DNA of 64,000 nucleotides from Apostichopus japonicus (GCF_037975245.1 NC_092574.1:7564213-7628212); one strand, 5' to 3'; positions 13,104-27,015 are shown, counted from the stretch's first letter. The notes: generated by a model from the sequence alone, not told the origin. Program-made: numbers and translations.

Positions 13104-16100
13104 AATATTTCACTTATATATAGCACTTATACCAGCAATAGGTCTCAAAGCACTTCACAGAAGATATGTTACCCCTGTTCAATGATAACCTGTCCCAGAG
13201 ACAATCCCTCCAGGCGGCTGCAGTTATATACTGCGCCCAATGACAAGTTACCTCACAGGTACCCATTTAACCCCTGGGTGGAGAGAGGCAATTGAGATAA
13301 AGCATCTTGCCCAAGGACACAAGGTAATGGACTAGGCAGGAGTCGAACCAGCAATCCTTGGATCACAAGTCCGACGCCTTAGCCAATCGTCCACAACACT
13401 CTCTAAGGTTTTGAACATGCAGGTTTAAAACAGACCCACAGAATATTTCACTTTTATAGCGCTTTTACCAGCAATAGGTCTCAAAGCGCTTTACAGAAGA
13501 TATGTTACCCCTGGTCAACGATAACCTGTCCCAGAGAAAATCCCTCCAGGCGGCTGCAGTTATATACTGCGCCCAATGACAAGTTACCTCACAGGTACCC
13601 ATTTAACCCCTGGGTGGAGAGAGGCAATTGAGATAAAGTATCTTGCCCAAGGACACAAGGTAATGGACTAGGCAGGAGTCGAACCAGCAATCCTTGGATC
13701 ACAAGTCCGACGCCTTAGCCAATTGTCCACAACACTCTCTAAGGTTTTTAACAGGCAGGTTTTAAAACAGACCCACAGAATATTTCACTTTTATAGCGCT
13801 TTTACCAGCAATAGGTCTCAAAGCGCTTTACAGAAGATATGTTACCCCTGGTCAACGATAACCTGTCCCAGAGACAATCCCTCCATGCGGCTACAGTTAT
13901 ATACTGTGCCCAATGACAAGTTACCTCACAGGTACCCATTTAACCCCTGGGTGGAGAGAGGCAATTGAGATAAAGCATCTTGCCCAAGGACACAAGGTAA
14001 TGGACTAGGCAGGAGTCGAACCAGCAATCCTTGGGTCACAAGTCCGACGCCTTAGCCAATCGTCCAGAACACTCTCTAAGGTTTTGAACATGCAGGTTTT
14101 AAAACAGACCCACAGAATATTTCACTTTTATAGCGCTTTTACCAGCAATAGGTCTCAAAGCGCTTTACAGAAGATATGTTACCCCTGGTCAACGATAACC
14201 TGTCCCAGAGAAAATCCCTCCAGGCGGCTGCAGTTATATACTGCGCCCAATGACAAGTTACCTCACAGGTACCCATTTAACCCCTGGGTGGAGAGAGGCA
14301 ATTGAGATAAAGCATCTTGCCCAAGGACACAATGTAATGGACTAGGCAGGAGTCGAACCAGCAATCCTTGGATCACAAGTCCGACGCCTTAGCCAATTGT
14401 CCACAACACTCTCTGAGGTTTTGAACACGCAGGTTTTAAAACAGACCCACAGAATATTTCACTTTTATAGCGCTTTTACCAGCAATAGGTCTCAAAGCGC
14501 TTTACAGAAGATATGTTACCCCTGGTCAACGATAACCTGTCCCAGAGACAATCCCTCCAGGCGGCTGCAGTTATATACTGCGCCCAATGACAAGTTACCT
14601 CACAGGTACCCATTTAACCCCTGGGTGGAGAGAGGCAATTGAGATAAAGCATCTTGCCCAAGGACACAAGGTAATGGACTAGGCAGGAGTCGAACCAGCA
14701 ATCCTTGGATCACAAGTCCGACGCCTTAGCCAATTGTCCACAACACTCTCTAAGGTTTTGAACACGCAGGTTTTAAAACAGACCCACAGAATATCAGTTT
14801 TATAGCGCTTTTACCAGCAATAGGTCTCAAAGCGCTTTACAGAAGATATGTTACCCCTGGTCAACGATAACCTGTCCCAGAGACAATCCCTCCAGGCGGC
14901 TGCAGTTATATACTGCGCCCAATGACAAGTTACCTCACAGGTACCCATTTAACCCCTGGGTGGAGAGAGGCAATTGAGATAAAGCATCTTGCCCAAGGAC
15001 ACAAGGTAATGGACTAGGCAGGAGTCGAACCAGCAATCCTTGGATCACAAGTCCGACGCCTTAGCCAATCGTCCAGAACACTCTCTAAGGTTTTGAACAT
15101 GCAGGTTTTAAAACAGACCCACAGAATATTTCACTTTTATAGCGCTTTTACCAGCAATAGGTCTCAAAGCGCTTTACAGAAGATATGTTACCCCTGGTCA
15201 ACGATAACCTGTCCCAGAGAAAATCCCTCCAGGCGGCTGCAGTTATATACTGCGCCCAATGACAAGTTACCTCACAGGTACCCATTTAACCCCTGGGTGG
15301 AGAGAGGCAATTGAGATAAAGCATCTTGCCCAAGGACACAAGGTAATGGACTAGGCAGGAGTCGAACCAGCAATCCTTGGATCACAAGTCCGACGCCTTA
15401 GCCAATTGTCCACAACGCTCTCTAAGGTTTTGAACACGCAGGTTTTAAAACAGACCCACAGAATATCAGTTTTATAGCGCTTTTACCAGCAATAGGTCTC
15501 AAAGCGCTTTACAGAAGATATGTTACCCCTGGTCAATGATAACCTGTCCCAGAGACAATCCCTCCAGGCGGCTGCAGTTATATACTGCACCCAATGACAA
15601 GTTACCTCACAGGTACCCATTTAACCCCTGGGAGGAGAGAGGCAATTGAGATAAAGCATCTTGCCCAAGGACACAAGGTAATGGACTAGGCAGGAGTCGA
15701 ACCAGCAATCCTTGGATCACAAGTCCGACGCCTTAGCCAATTGTCCACAACACTCTCTAAGGTTTTGAACACGCAGGTTTTAAAACAGACCCACAGAATA
15801 TCAGTTTTATAGCGCTTTTACCAGCAATAGGTCTCAAAGCGCTTTACAGAAGATATGTTACCCCTGGTCAACGATAACCTGTCCCAGAGACAATCCCTCC
15901 AGGCGGCTGCAGTTATATACTGCGCCCAGTGACAAGTTACCTCACAGGTACCCATTTAACCCCTGGGTGGAGAGAGGCAATTGAGATAAAGTATCTTGCC
16001 CAAGGACACAAGGTAATGGACTAGGCAGGAGTCGAACCAGCAATCCTTGGGTCACAAGTCCGACGCCTTAGCCAATTGTCCACAACACTCTCTAAGGTTT

Positions 16101-16470
16101 TGAACACGCAGGTTTTAAAACAGACCCACAGAATATCAGTTTTATAGCGCTTTTACCAGCAATAGGTCTCAAAGCGCTTTACAGAAGATATGTTACCCCT
16201 GGTCAACGATAACCTGTCCCAGAGACAATCCCTCCAGGCGGCTGCAGTTATATACTGCGCCCAATGACAAGTTACCTCACAGGTACCCATTTAACCTCTG
16301 GGTGGAGAGAGGCAATTGAGATAAAGCATCTTGCCCAAGGACACAACGTAATGGACTAGGCAGGAGTTGAACCAGCAATCCTTGGATCACAAGTCCGACG
16401 CCTTAGCCAATCGTCCACAACACTCTCTAAGGTTTTGAACACGCAGGTTTTGAAACAGACCCACAGTAAC
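13104..16470 (-). repeat. Ten tandem ~336-bp units with tRNA-like pol III promoter (SINE-derived satellite)
   Basis: The landmark cagacccaca recurs at 13431, 13768, 14105, 14442, 14779, 15114, 15451, 15786, 16121 and 16456, giving periods of 335 or 337 bp. Read on the minus strand, each unit contains tggctaaggcg (fits a pol III box A) and, about 30 bases on, ggttcgactcc (a perfect box B). Between them is an anticodon-arm-like stem with loop cttgtga. This is a tRNA-derived SINE head. Two subtypes exist (gaatatttcac, 337 bp; gaatatcag, 335 bp). The 73-81-residue plus-strand frames starting in each unit come from the repeat and are not genes. Confidence 0.9.
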
Positions 16471-16496
16471 TGCTTTTACCACTTCTTTGCCATACT

Positions 16497-16795
16497 CAGG
16501 CGCGTAACCAGGAATTTGCCAAGGGAGGGGCGAACTCTGTAGGCAAACTATCAGAGCCAAATATGGCTCTGCAAACTATCTTAGCATAGCGCCATCACGA
16601 GTGGCATGAAGCGTACAAGAAAACTTTGGCCAAAAATGCCTCCCAGATCGTTGGGAATGGCACTTCCCAGGCCTTGTTAGTTGCATTTAAGCATTTTCTA
16701 TTTTGAAATTACTAGGAATATCATAAAAATATACAAAAAAAATATGCTCAAGGGGGGGCGGTCGCCCCCTTGGCCCCCCCTTGGCTACGTGCCTG
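16497..16795. mobile_element. MITE, hAT-like termini
   Basis: Begins with caggcgcgtaacca and ends with tggctacgtgcctg, an imperfect terminal inverted repeat of 14 bp. The right end carries the G/C runs common in these elements. The flanking 8-mers gccatact and gacatatg match at only about 5 of 8 positions, so the target duplication is decayed or absent. The element ends 24 bp from the donor of the kinase activation-loop exon. Confidence 0.6.
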
Positions 16796-16819
16796 GACAT
16801 ATGTATACACAACCTTTAC

Positions 16820-17010
<191 letters not shown>

Positions 17011-17623
17011 TTACAGAGGTATACTGTGGGAGCATGGCAGTGACCATATATCAATCTACTAGATCTGCAGTAATATACAGAGCATTTGGCATCTCACGTT
17101 ATTGGGCCTCTCCCAAAAATTTCTCCCTACCTTGAGGTTTCATTCCTTAATGTTGCCGCATTTTTGATAATGTTAACATCATTTCAGTTCCACAGAGTGT
17201 TTTATTCTAACATTCGTGTAGATGGATAGGAGATCAATGGTGTGAGGTGGGGAGGGGGGGGGGTTGCATGATGGTGGTGAGGTTCTATCTGTTAACAGAA
17301 AGTTACTTATCACTACAATTTACTGGCAGCATTCTACAATTACAATGTGCAAAAGCAAAATGTCTAATTTTTAAAAGCAGTGGGAATGTCCCATTCTCCT
17401 TATTTGGTTAAGTAACGAGAATTGTCTTTAGTATTCAGTTTTGACATTTTCCCTTTGAAAGCAGATATCACACAAAGTTTCAAATAGACAAGAGTCCTGA
17501 TTACTTATCTGAGTTCTTCTTGTTTGTTCCTCAACAAATACATACTAGCATACATGCATACCCATGCCTACATCCATAAACCCACACACCTGTTTATTAA
17601 TCCCAGGACAATTTCTAGTTTAC

Positions 17624-17747
17624 CTGTGAATACAACTTTTGCCCTCCAAGTAAGCCATCCCTGATGCTGCATCTTCACTCATTTTAATCTGCTCGGGGAC
17701 ACTCAAGGTCTTGCTGTCATCTCGAAGCAACTTCAAAAGATCTCCTC
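17624..17747 (-). CDS. Kinase exon, hinge to catalytic loop
   Basis: Flanked by acceptor tttgcag and donor gtaaac. It encodes GGDLLKLLRDD, then SEDAASGMAYLE and CIHR. Phases match both neighbours: G/GA from the upstream exon and AG/A into HRDLAARN downstream. Confidence 0.9.
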
Positions 17748-18665
<918 letters not shown>

Positions 18666-19292
18666 TTATGAAACTAAAAGAACAATGCAGTCAACAAACC
18701 CAACCCCTCACCCACCCCACCCCCGTTTTCATTTTTTAATATTTTATTTCACTTGGGGTGCAATAGAGAAGAGTTATAACCATATGGGTTGTAATTAATA
18801 CAGTTCTAACAAGATATTCATATAAAAATTCACTTTTTTTCTTCTTCTTTTTTTCCACCTTAAATAAAGAATGCAGCAGTAGTATAGACAAGGAGATGTC
18901 ACATGTGAGGTCATGTGATATGTCACATGAGAGCTCACAATATATGTCACATGAGAGGCAACCAGTGGCTTAATAAACCTTAACACAGTAATTTTTCATT
19001 GCCTAGAGCTGAAGGGGTATACACTAGAATTCAGCTAACATCTTACGTTAGCCCATGTACCAACAGTAAGAATCTCCCCAAATAACTCAACATTAGTGCA
19101 CACACATACTGTGTTGATAGGAATAGACTGGAGTAAACAACATGACACATGTTGTGCACACATGGTCATCCCTGTTAGCTTCAAATACAAGTCAATTGGC
19201 CAAACAAAAATTACAAGGTTTCAGGGTCACTGGTACAAAGTGGGTAAATGTCAGTGAAATTAACTCATCTACCAATTAACTTTTCATTACCA

Positions 19293-19664
19293 TTAAAGGC
19301 AATGAAGACTCGCCCCAAACAGCATGCTGCCATATGAAAAAGTTAACTCTCTGTTGCTTGCAAGTGACGTTTTGTTCGTGTCGCTACAAAATGCAGACAG
19401 TAATGAAACGTGATACCTTGTTATCTTTAGCTGGACCTGAGATGTCCATCGCTGTATCGTTTGTACACTGTGCTGTGGGTATTGACCGCAGCTGTATGTA
19501 CTGACTGTACACTAGTGTCTAATTTACTGACGGTAGCAAGCTGTATGTGTATTTGCTGGGATTGATGGTGGTGTGTAACACTTCTATTACACCTCATTCG
19601 AAACTAGGTCAGATTACTGGCATTAGACGTTTCTTTTTTTTGCGCGAGTCTTCACACCCTTTAA
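19293..19664. mobile_element. TTAA-bounded MITE, copy 1
   Basis: Starts ttaaaggcaatgaagactcg and ends cgagtcttcacacc followed by ctttaa, an imperfect terminal inverted repeat with TTAA at both ends (19293-19296 and 19661-19664). A related copy in opposite orientation is at 35562-35899. TTAA flanks recall piggyBac-type targets, but no transposase is present. It ends 35 bp from the donor of the SH2/linker exon. Confidence 0.65.
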
Positions 19665-19698
19665 AAGATTGAATCGTTATGTCTTTCATGAAACTCAC

Positions 19699-19869
19699 CT
19701 GTCCTAATTTGGTGTCCAGCAGGATGTCCTTGTGTCGAAGGTCGTGCTCGTCCTTGACCTTACTTATTGGATTTCTGATCATCATGGCTTTCGTCACCGG
19801 TGTTTGAGTTGACATGTGATGGTTCACCAGTTCCTGGATTGACCGAAAACTCCCTCCTTCCAATCGATA
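19699..19869 (-). CDS. SH2 C-terminal half and SH2-kinase linker exon
   Basis: Acceptor aacag, donor gtgagt, both phase 0, 57 codons. It encodes YRLEGGSFRSIQELVNHH, a linker, and then DLRHKDILLDTKLGQ, the start of the kinase domain up to the first Gly of the nucleotide loop. YRLEG and the HxD linker pattern are characteristic of Fes/Fer. Confidence 0.92.
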
Positions 19870-20305
19870 CTGTTAAAAACCAGAACATTCAGACATTCAA
19901 AAAAATTGTGTGGAGGAGAAAAGTCAGGCTTAATGATATATCATATCAAACACACACAGTATGCCATTTCAATTTTGTAATGTGAGGGAGGAAGGGGAAG
20001 GGGGACCAAGATGTGTGGAAGGGGAGCCTTTGAGGACCCCTGGCCCCACCACTGCCTACAGAGGATGGTATTGTAACACCAAAATGTGTGTTTTACATGG
20101 CGTTTTTAAATGCTTTTATTTAAAAAATATTATGCTAATATATTACATATAATATATATATTATATATATATATATATATTATGCTATTATTAAAAAAAA
20201 AGCACTATTGTAATAATAGCTATCAGCAAAAATAAGTCCCAAAATTGATTTGCTGTCATAGATGGGTTAACTCTCTGCAGGTTTAAAAACTCGCAATGGA
20301 CTGAC

Positions 20306-20509
20306 CGTGCTATCGTCTTGTTTCACGATCGGGAAGTGCCTCTGTTTATCGGCGGACCTGCAGGAGAGCACGTACTGGCCGGATGCGTCGCTCTTGAATC
20401 TGACAATGAAGTCTCCCTCCTGTTTCAGCAGCTCCTCCGTCTCTTGTCTCGGCAGGGCGCCGTGGTACCAGGCTTCATCCTTCAGGGGCACGTCCTTGTT
20501 GGAGCTAGG
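20306..20509 (-). CDS. SH2 N-terminal exon
   Basis: Acceptor tctacag, donor gtcagt, 68 codons, phase 0 at both ends. It encodes EAWYHGALPRQETEELL, then GDFIVRFKSDASGQYVLSC and RHFPIVKQ. The Arg of the FLVR motif that binds phosphotyrosine is present (DFIVRF). It is the most 5' exon that I can assign to the kinase. Confidence 0.92.
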
Positions 20510-20723
20510 CTGTAGACACAAACATCTCTGCTGTAAGTTACTCAACATCAACAACATTCTGTTAAATAACAACTTTGGACGACAAAAAATAGAACTGAAC
20601 CTAATGCAGTATTAGGAGACTGACTTGACACAATGAAGTCAGACCACAGTTGGAGCATGCTTCTCCCATCTCATGTTTGTTCAGCTGGAAGATTTCAATT
20701 ATCATATGACATGTGCACACTGT

Positions 20724-20884
20724 CACCTGACTAAGTACACTTGTCACCTGATTGAGTGCACATATCATCTGACTGAGTGCACATATCACCTGACTGAGTG
20801 CACTTGTCACCTGATTGAGTGCACATATCACCTGACTAAGTGCACTTATCACATGACTGAGTGCACTTGTCACATGACTTCAGT
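20724..20884. repeat. 21-bp minisatellite, about 8 copies
   Basis: Units of the form cacctgactgagtgcacata recur every 21 bp with few changes. Because 21 is a multiple of 3, open frames appear on both strands; these are artefacts. It lies about 215 bp upstream of the SH2 exon. Confidence 0.9.
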
Positions 20885-22032
20885 GCATGAGAATGGTCTA
20901 CCCTTCACCCACCTCAGACCGAAATACTTGCTAACATCACAGAATCTAAGCAGACTCAGAGATTGAAATAAGCCAAGACAATATGATTAACTCATATCTC
21001 CCATTCTTGGTATTATTTAAATGTACTATGAATTAACCATTGTCCACAATTCTTCAATTATCGGCCAAATGCTTAACACGCTAAAATTGTTCAAAGTACT
21101 TCCCGAAAGGCTTTCATCCTCTCTACATTATACTGAGATGGGTGGGTGGGTGTTCAATTAGATAAATATGTCGCAGTGACTTTATATACTTTGTGGGTTG
21201 ATATAATATACTTCTCGTTATTTGATGTTTTTAGTATGTGTAGGGGACACACTGATGACTACTAATATCAGTGTTTAATGCTTTAATATTCACACACACA
21301 CTTATGACTTGTATAAACTACCTTCATACCTCTTTAATACTTCACACCCCGCATGTTTATGAGACTGATATTTTCACCGGTATATTTAAATAAAGCGAAT
21401 CTAAAACATATCAGTACAGAATTGCCAAGGTATAATAAATTCAGGTTGCAGATAAACCCAGCTTCCTTAAAAAAAAAATGGTATCAATAAAATCTGAGGT
21501 TTAATCTTCCTTCAAATCTGTAATATAGTATTCCCACCTAACATTTCCCAAGAAAATCGAACATGCGACTGAAGCACTGGGAACCTAAATAACTCAGACA
21601 AAGTAAAACAAGACGTGAAAGCAACAAGGAAACGGTCACCTTTATCACTAGTATACTAGCACTCTACAGCTAAATAAACTTTAACACACCTACTGGCCTT
21701 GTTTATCAAACACAGGTCACCACAATATTAGCAATACATGTTTGGGAAATGTCATGTCATAAGTGTAGTAATAGTAGAAATCACGTCAGAAAATCTGCTA
21801 GAAATGAACCCTTCTTTGTCCAATGATATGTTTCTCTTGAATCTCCCAGAGGAAGGAGTCTTGACTATAAAGACAACAATGGAGATTCGTAATTCAGGAT
21901 GTTTGTAAATGAATAAAGTTTCAACTAGCTTCAATTATGTCTCTAGTTTAAGCAACAGAGGATAGGAGGAAACAGGAGAACTAGCAACATCTCCAAGCAG
22001 ACACAAATTTTCTCTGACATTCAGATCAACTC
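20885..22032. other. Non-coding, nothing recognised
   Basis: No exon with splice context and no clear repeat was seen on either strand. Confidence 0.5.
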
Positions 22033-22493
22033 TTAAGGTGGCATACTCCTATTAGGGTCTACTGTATATCAATCCACGGCAAGTGTTCTCCTTCAGGAAA
22101 AGTGCCAATTAGAAGCAGGAGAACAACTTTTTTGCTATGTTATCAATTAGGATGAGCTTTTTTGTGGCTTGGATGTTAAAGAACATGAATGGAGGCACAT
22201 GTGGTTAAAAAACTGGGTAAAATTGAGGCAATTTTAGATCAGTTTATCCCTCCCAGGAGCAGCGGACGAAGATTGTTTACGGCCGAGTGAAGAGGTTTGT
22301 TTACAAGTGACGAAAAGTTCCGGCTCTCGTAGCAAAATATTTTCACGGTCATGGTATGGAAAATTGATGGTGCCATGAAAGGCCAACTTGTCAGCTATCA
22401 AGTGAAAACTTCTATCTAGACTTAGAGAAGGCATTACTTTTGTGATTTAGTGTGTAAGTCAATGGGGCTTTTAATGGGCGTATGCTACCTTAA
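22033..22493. mobile_element. TTAA-bounded MITE
   Basis: Begins ttaaggtggcatac and ends gtatgctaccttaa, a 14-bp terminal inverted repeat with one mismatch, with TTAA at each extremity. It has no transposase. The open frame at 22234-22434 lies inside it and is not a gene. Confidence 0.7.
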
Positions 22494-22690
22494 CAGTTAA
22501 AATTTATCATGTCTTATTTATAGAGGTAGGTTAAAGGTCATATGTATTTTCCTCCCAAGTTCATTGCAGACATTTCTAGTCAGTTAATTTGGACATTTAA
22601 GTGTCTCATGCCATATGGTGGCCAAAGCAAGAACTTAAGTGCAAATGATTGGTCATGGATTACCACTTTTCTAGCACATTTTCACATACA

Positions 22691-25099
22691 TATATGGTCA
22701 TTTTCACAATCAGTGGTGTAACTTTCAATATTGGCACTTATTGCTTTGTAACTCAGTGACCAAATACCAGAATTCTTTATAGATTTTTTGCCATTTGACC
22801 ATCCTAAGTGAAGTCTACCTTGGGTAGCTTAACAAACTTTCTCGGTTTCTTCAGGTGGAGTTGGTGGCCATAAATATGCTTAAAATATGCTTGTTCAGCC
22901 ATACACTTTCAACTTCACTGCTTTTGTCAGAGCCTGTACTTTTTGGTGGAAGGTATTTTCCAGTTCTTATTTGGTTGATATTATCAACAAGTGTCCAAAC
23001 TAAAATGCAATTGTGTTCCCCAGGTTTCCTTCCCTTCCCTTCTCCAAGGACCGGTGGCTAGATTTTGTCGTTTCGGAGGTGACATTTTCCGTTAACAATT
23101 GGTACCTAAGTTTGACTGCAACTAAGTTCTAATTAAGCAGTGTAAATTTTGTTAAGCATGGTTGCATTATTAAAATAACTAATGTGTCTAATAACTGGGC
23201 CCTAAAATATTTTTCATTTGGAAATTTTAAAAGAATTGTGTAAATTTCAAATTTAATGTTAACTTTTCCGTTAACTTTTCCGTCACCTCCGAAACAAAGC
23301 ATTCTTCAGCCCAAGATTTATGTAAACAATAGTATAGCTATTTTAAACTTATTAAAATATACCACACCCCCTAACGTAATATTTGAGTAAAATTTGTGAC
23401 AACATGACCAGTCGTTTTAATTTCTGGGAGATTCTTAACTTTCCGTTAACATGCGTCACCTCCGAAACATCTTGTCACCTCCGAAACAGGTTATTTGGAA
23501 ATTTTATCTCTACTTATCCAATAAACATCTTCCTTGGCTAAAAATCATATTACAGTAATTCTGTAGGGGTGTAGCAACCAGTATGATAATATCTTTTAAA
23601 AGGTCCTTATTAATTGGGTCAATCCATGCCAAATCAACAGATTTTTGGGTCGATTCCACATCGACCCTCTCAGAATCGCCTGAAATTGATATGGTGTCTT
23701 GCCACATGTTTCAAAGGATGAAATTGGGCAAAAAAACTTTTGAAAAGTTTTTGGTTGCTAGGATATGGCCACACCTAGCAACCAAATCCAGATTGCATTT
23801 TGAGAGCCATAAATTTATGTCAAGTTTGGAGGCATCTTTTGCATAAAGTATTTTATGTCTGATATTGCAAATATTATGGAAGACATGTGACCAGCTTTCG
23901 AATTTAGCTAATTTTGAGGACATTTTACAGTCTCAATTTTTTGTATTAAAATGGCAAAAAATGAGTTACGGGCCTTTTCTGGCCCTACTTTGAGTGTGCT
24001 CTATATTCACAAGCAATGGCATGTTTGAGTTTTAATTTGCATAGGATCCTTGTCCAGTGGTAGTTGTACGGGAAAAGTGCCCAAAAAATGTTGAGCGGGT
24101 CGTACCTTTTAGGAACAGCGCCCTCAAACTTAAGAAATCTCACTTCTGGCCCTAATTGGGGGTCCAATTTGGGGCTGTGGGCAAATTTGAATTTTTCTTT
24201 AAATACCATTTTTCAGGAGTGTATTGACTCTATTTTTAAAAACTCAAGTCAAAAAGTTGTGTATTTTGTGTTATCTACTCAAATTCACGACTCGAAAATT
24301 GCGAAAATCACGTAGTTCATATGTATGAAAATGCCTGCACAAGCCGATTTGAGTAATTCAAATGACAACAACTTCTTAGCAATAGCATACAGGTGCTTAA
24401 TAATTAAGAGGGTGGTTCACTAGCATAAGGACTACCAATAAGGTCACATGCTCAACGATGCCTGTGAACAGCGTCCTCAAACATCACATTTTAACAACAT
24501 TTTGGGCTATTTTGGGCATTTCAAGGTCAAAATTTAGTCACAATTAAAACATTTATTTTTTGTTTTCAATACTAAACTAGTAAGACATGTATAGTTATGA
24601 TGCAAAGAATGAGCTCTGGGCAAATTGGATTGGATATTAGCCCTCTGTGAGGAGACATTACTGTATTTAGGGTGTTTGACTTGGCCTTTTTTTTTTTTTA
24701 AATAGTTTAAAGTTAAAATTAAGAAAAACAATCCTTGATTTCCAATAAATTTTCAGTTTACATGGAAATATCTGTAATAGTTTTAAAAACTTTCTGCCAA
24801 ATCCTTTTCATTTTTAAGTAACATATAATGATTTAAGCATTTTAAAATTAATTGAATCAGAGTACTGTTTTAACACTGTGAAAATATGGTTGCTTAAAAA
24901 TATAAAGTTTCCTAGAGTCATACAGTCACCGAAAAATTACACCCATAAATGTATATGTTTAAGCTCCAAAAAGTTGAAGTTACAAAAATTTGAACCCTTT
25001 AACATGTGATGTTAGTAAAAATTTCAATATATATGGTGTTTGAAATTTTGGCCCTGAATTTACAAAAGTTACACCACTGATTGTGAAAATGACCATATA
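22691..25099. repeat. 35-bp inverted repeat pair bounding 2.3 kb
   Basis: A 35-bp sequence starting tatatggtcattttcacaat at 22691-22725 is repeated as its reverse complement at 25065-25099. The interior is AT-rich and has repeated cgtcacctccgaaac / tccgttaac motifs (23073-23490), partly as inverted copies. No transposase frame is seen. It could be a foldback or defective DNA transposon; no target duplication was found. Confidence 0.6.
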
Positions 25100-25111
25100 C
25101 TTGCACGCATA

Positions 25112-25440
25112 CAGGGGGATAGGAGCTTGGGGGGGACTGGGGGCATGTGCCTCCCAACTATTTTTCAAAATAGCAATGTGCCCTACTGGCAAATAAAATG
25201 TGCCCCTTTGATGAAGAACTGTTTTTTGGATATCGTAAGCCTTTGTTAATTTAAAAAAAATTAAATTATTATGTGCACCAAAATTGTATTGATAGCATAC
25301 TAACACATCAAATACAGTATATTTAAGTGATTTGGCCGGTGTGTATCGGTTTATAGCATAACACGAGTGGTGGTTGTGGAATCAGAAAGTGCCCCTCTGA
25401 TGTTGTGCCCCCCCACTTTTTGGAAGCTTCCTACCCCCTG
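25112..25440. mobile_element. MITE, hAT-like termini
   Basis: Left end cagggggataggagctt and right end aagcttcctaccccctg form a 17-bp imperfect inverted repeat. Flanking 8-mers cacgcata and cacccaca agree at 6 of 8 positions, consistent with an old 8-bp target duplication. No coding capacity. Confidence 0.65.
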
Positions 25441-25560
25441 CACCCACACATACTTATACATGAATACACAAACACATACACGCACACACACATGCCATCA
25501 CCATCACATAAATTCCTTCAGCCTTTGGCAAGGAATCAATAAATTGTTGAAATATCCTAC

Positions 25561-25656
25561 CTGTAGTGAAGGATTTGTGTAATCTCTTCAATTGGTTTTC
25601 CCAAGACTCTGTATCAGATTCCATATCACTTTCACAGTCCTCCTCATATGGATCAA
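25561..25656 (-). CDS. Possible small acidic exon (block A)
   Basis: Between acceptor tgttccag and donor gtagga lies an open 96-bp block encoding DPYEEDCESDMESDTESWE and a short basic tail (KRLHK). It resembles blocks at 27016-27070 and 31412-31509. It could be a 5' exon of the kinase gene or belong to another gene. Its end phase (1) does not join directly to the SH2 exon (phase 0), so at least one exon would be missing. No family recognised. Confidence 0.4.
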
Positions 25657-26059
25657 CTGGAACAAAAATTTTTTTAAATGCTATGAATGATATCTGTTGC
25701 AGAATGAGGCATAAACCCAAGAGGTAATTGAATTGCCACTGGTAGTAGTTTTACTTAAGTGTAATCTTTTTTGGCAAACAGGTATTGAAAAATCCCAATC
25801 TGCTCTTCTCTAGCTATGGTGGTTAGCACAATATAGCTATCTCTAGTTGATCTTAGCATCATATAACCAATTCTTCAGCATCAATTTAAGATACAGTACG
25901 GTACTTTACTGAGTATTTGCTAGTGTGACTACAACTATGACTTGAGCAGAAGGAAAAGAAACAGGTCTATGCAGTCATGCTTGTGTGTATGGATGTATAT
26001 GTGTATATGTAAGTGACATGCATGTGATGCCACTTGTAAACATAATAACTTGATACTTA

Positions 26060-26500
26060 AGGCAAACTTCAGTAGAGCTCATACTAGGTAGGTAGAATAC
26101 CTTTTTGTGAGTACATGGTCCCTATTGCTTTTGGTTTAGGTCAAAGTTCATCTGAGGTAAAAAACTGTTAACCTTTAATCATCGTAATTTGAGACAAACT
26201 TCAATTAAATTCATGCTTGTTATGTAGATTATTCATAGTGAGTACATGGTCCCTATTGTTTTTCTCAGAGGTCCACAGATGTCAAACACTGACAACCTTG
26301 TAAAAACCTTATCTTGACAAGACACACTTCAATTGAGCTCATACTTTGTATGTGTATTCTTTCGAGTGTTTATATGACCCATATTGTTTTATATGGAGGT
26401 TAACAGAGGTTAAACATAGAAACCTTGTAAAAAACATATAATGAGGTAAAATTCAATTGAGCTTATACAGTACTTGGTGGGTAGGTTACCCATAGTGAGA
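26060..26500. repeat. ~125-bp repeat, four diverged copies
   Basis: The phrase acttcaattgagctcatac and variants recur near 26063, 26196, 26323 and 26447, each followed by a gtgagtacatggtccctatt-type segment. No coding potential. Confidence 0.75.
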
Positions 26501-26599
26501 AGGTAGGTAGGCTTTCTTCTGTGCCAGTTGGCTCATAAGGTTGGTGCTTAAACCTGGTTTCCATGATGCAAGTGAAATTAGAGTGAAACACTCCCCCAA

Positions 26600-26790
26600 T
26601 CCGTCAATCCCTTGCTAACTAGCCCCTAGCCGAAGCTAGCGACCATTTTAGAGATGGGTGGACTGAAGCAAATGGAGTAAAGTGTCTTGCACAAGGATTC
26701 AACGTATTGACTATGCCACCTGTGGGACTCAGACTCACAACCTGTGTGTTAAATGCAAAAGGTACTAAGCCACCATGACCCATAGTGAGT
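26600..26790 (-). mobile_element. Degraded tRNA-derived repeat fragment
   Basis: The order cttgcacaaggattcaac, then gggactcagactcacaacc, then taagccaccatgac resembles the 3' half and decayed box B/box A region of the SINE-type unit in the 13-16.5 kb array. Boxes are not intact. Confidence 0.4.
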
Positions 26791-27015
26791 GAATTATTTC
26801 TATTAGTTTTTTCGGCAGTCAAAGGTCATGTGCGGTCAACAGAGGTTCAGCAATGTGTGGGACTGTGTGTGAGCCATATAATGCAAAAGTGGACCTTTTC
26901 CAGATTGGACTTTGTTTGAGGACCCCTGCATATGTCACTGGCTTAAGGATAACAGTTTTCCTTACCAGGCAACAATGCTTTTTGCCTTGTTGGACAAACT
27001 CTCTTTGGGGTTGAC

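Noticed and set aside
13723-15314. Four near-identical 73-81-residue plus-strand open frames
   Set aside because: They recur once per repeat unit in the ~336-bp array, are antisense to the tRNA-like promoter and have no splice or gene context.
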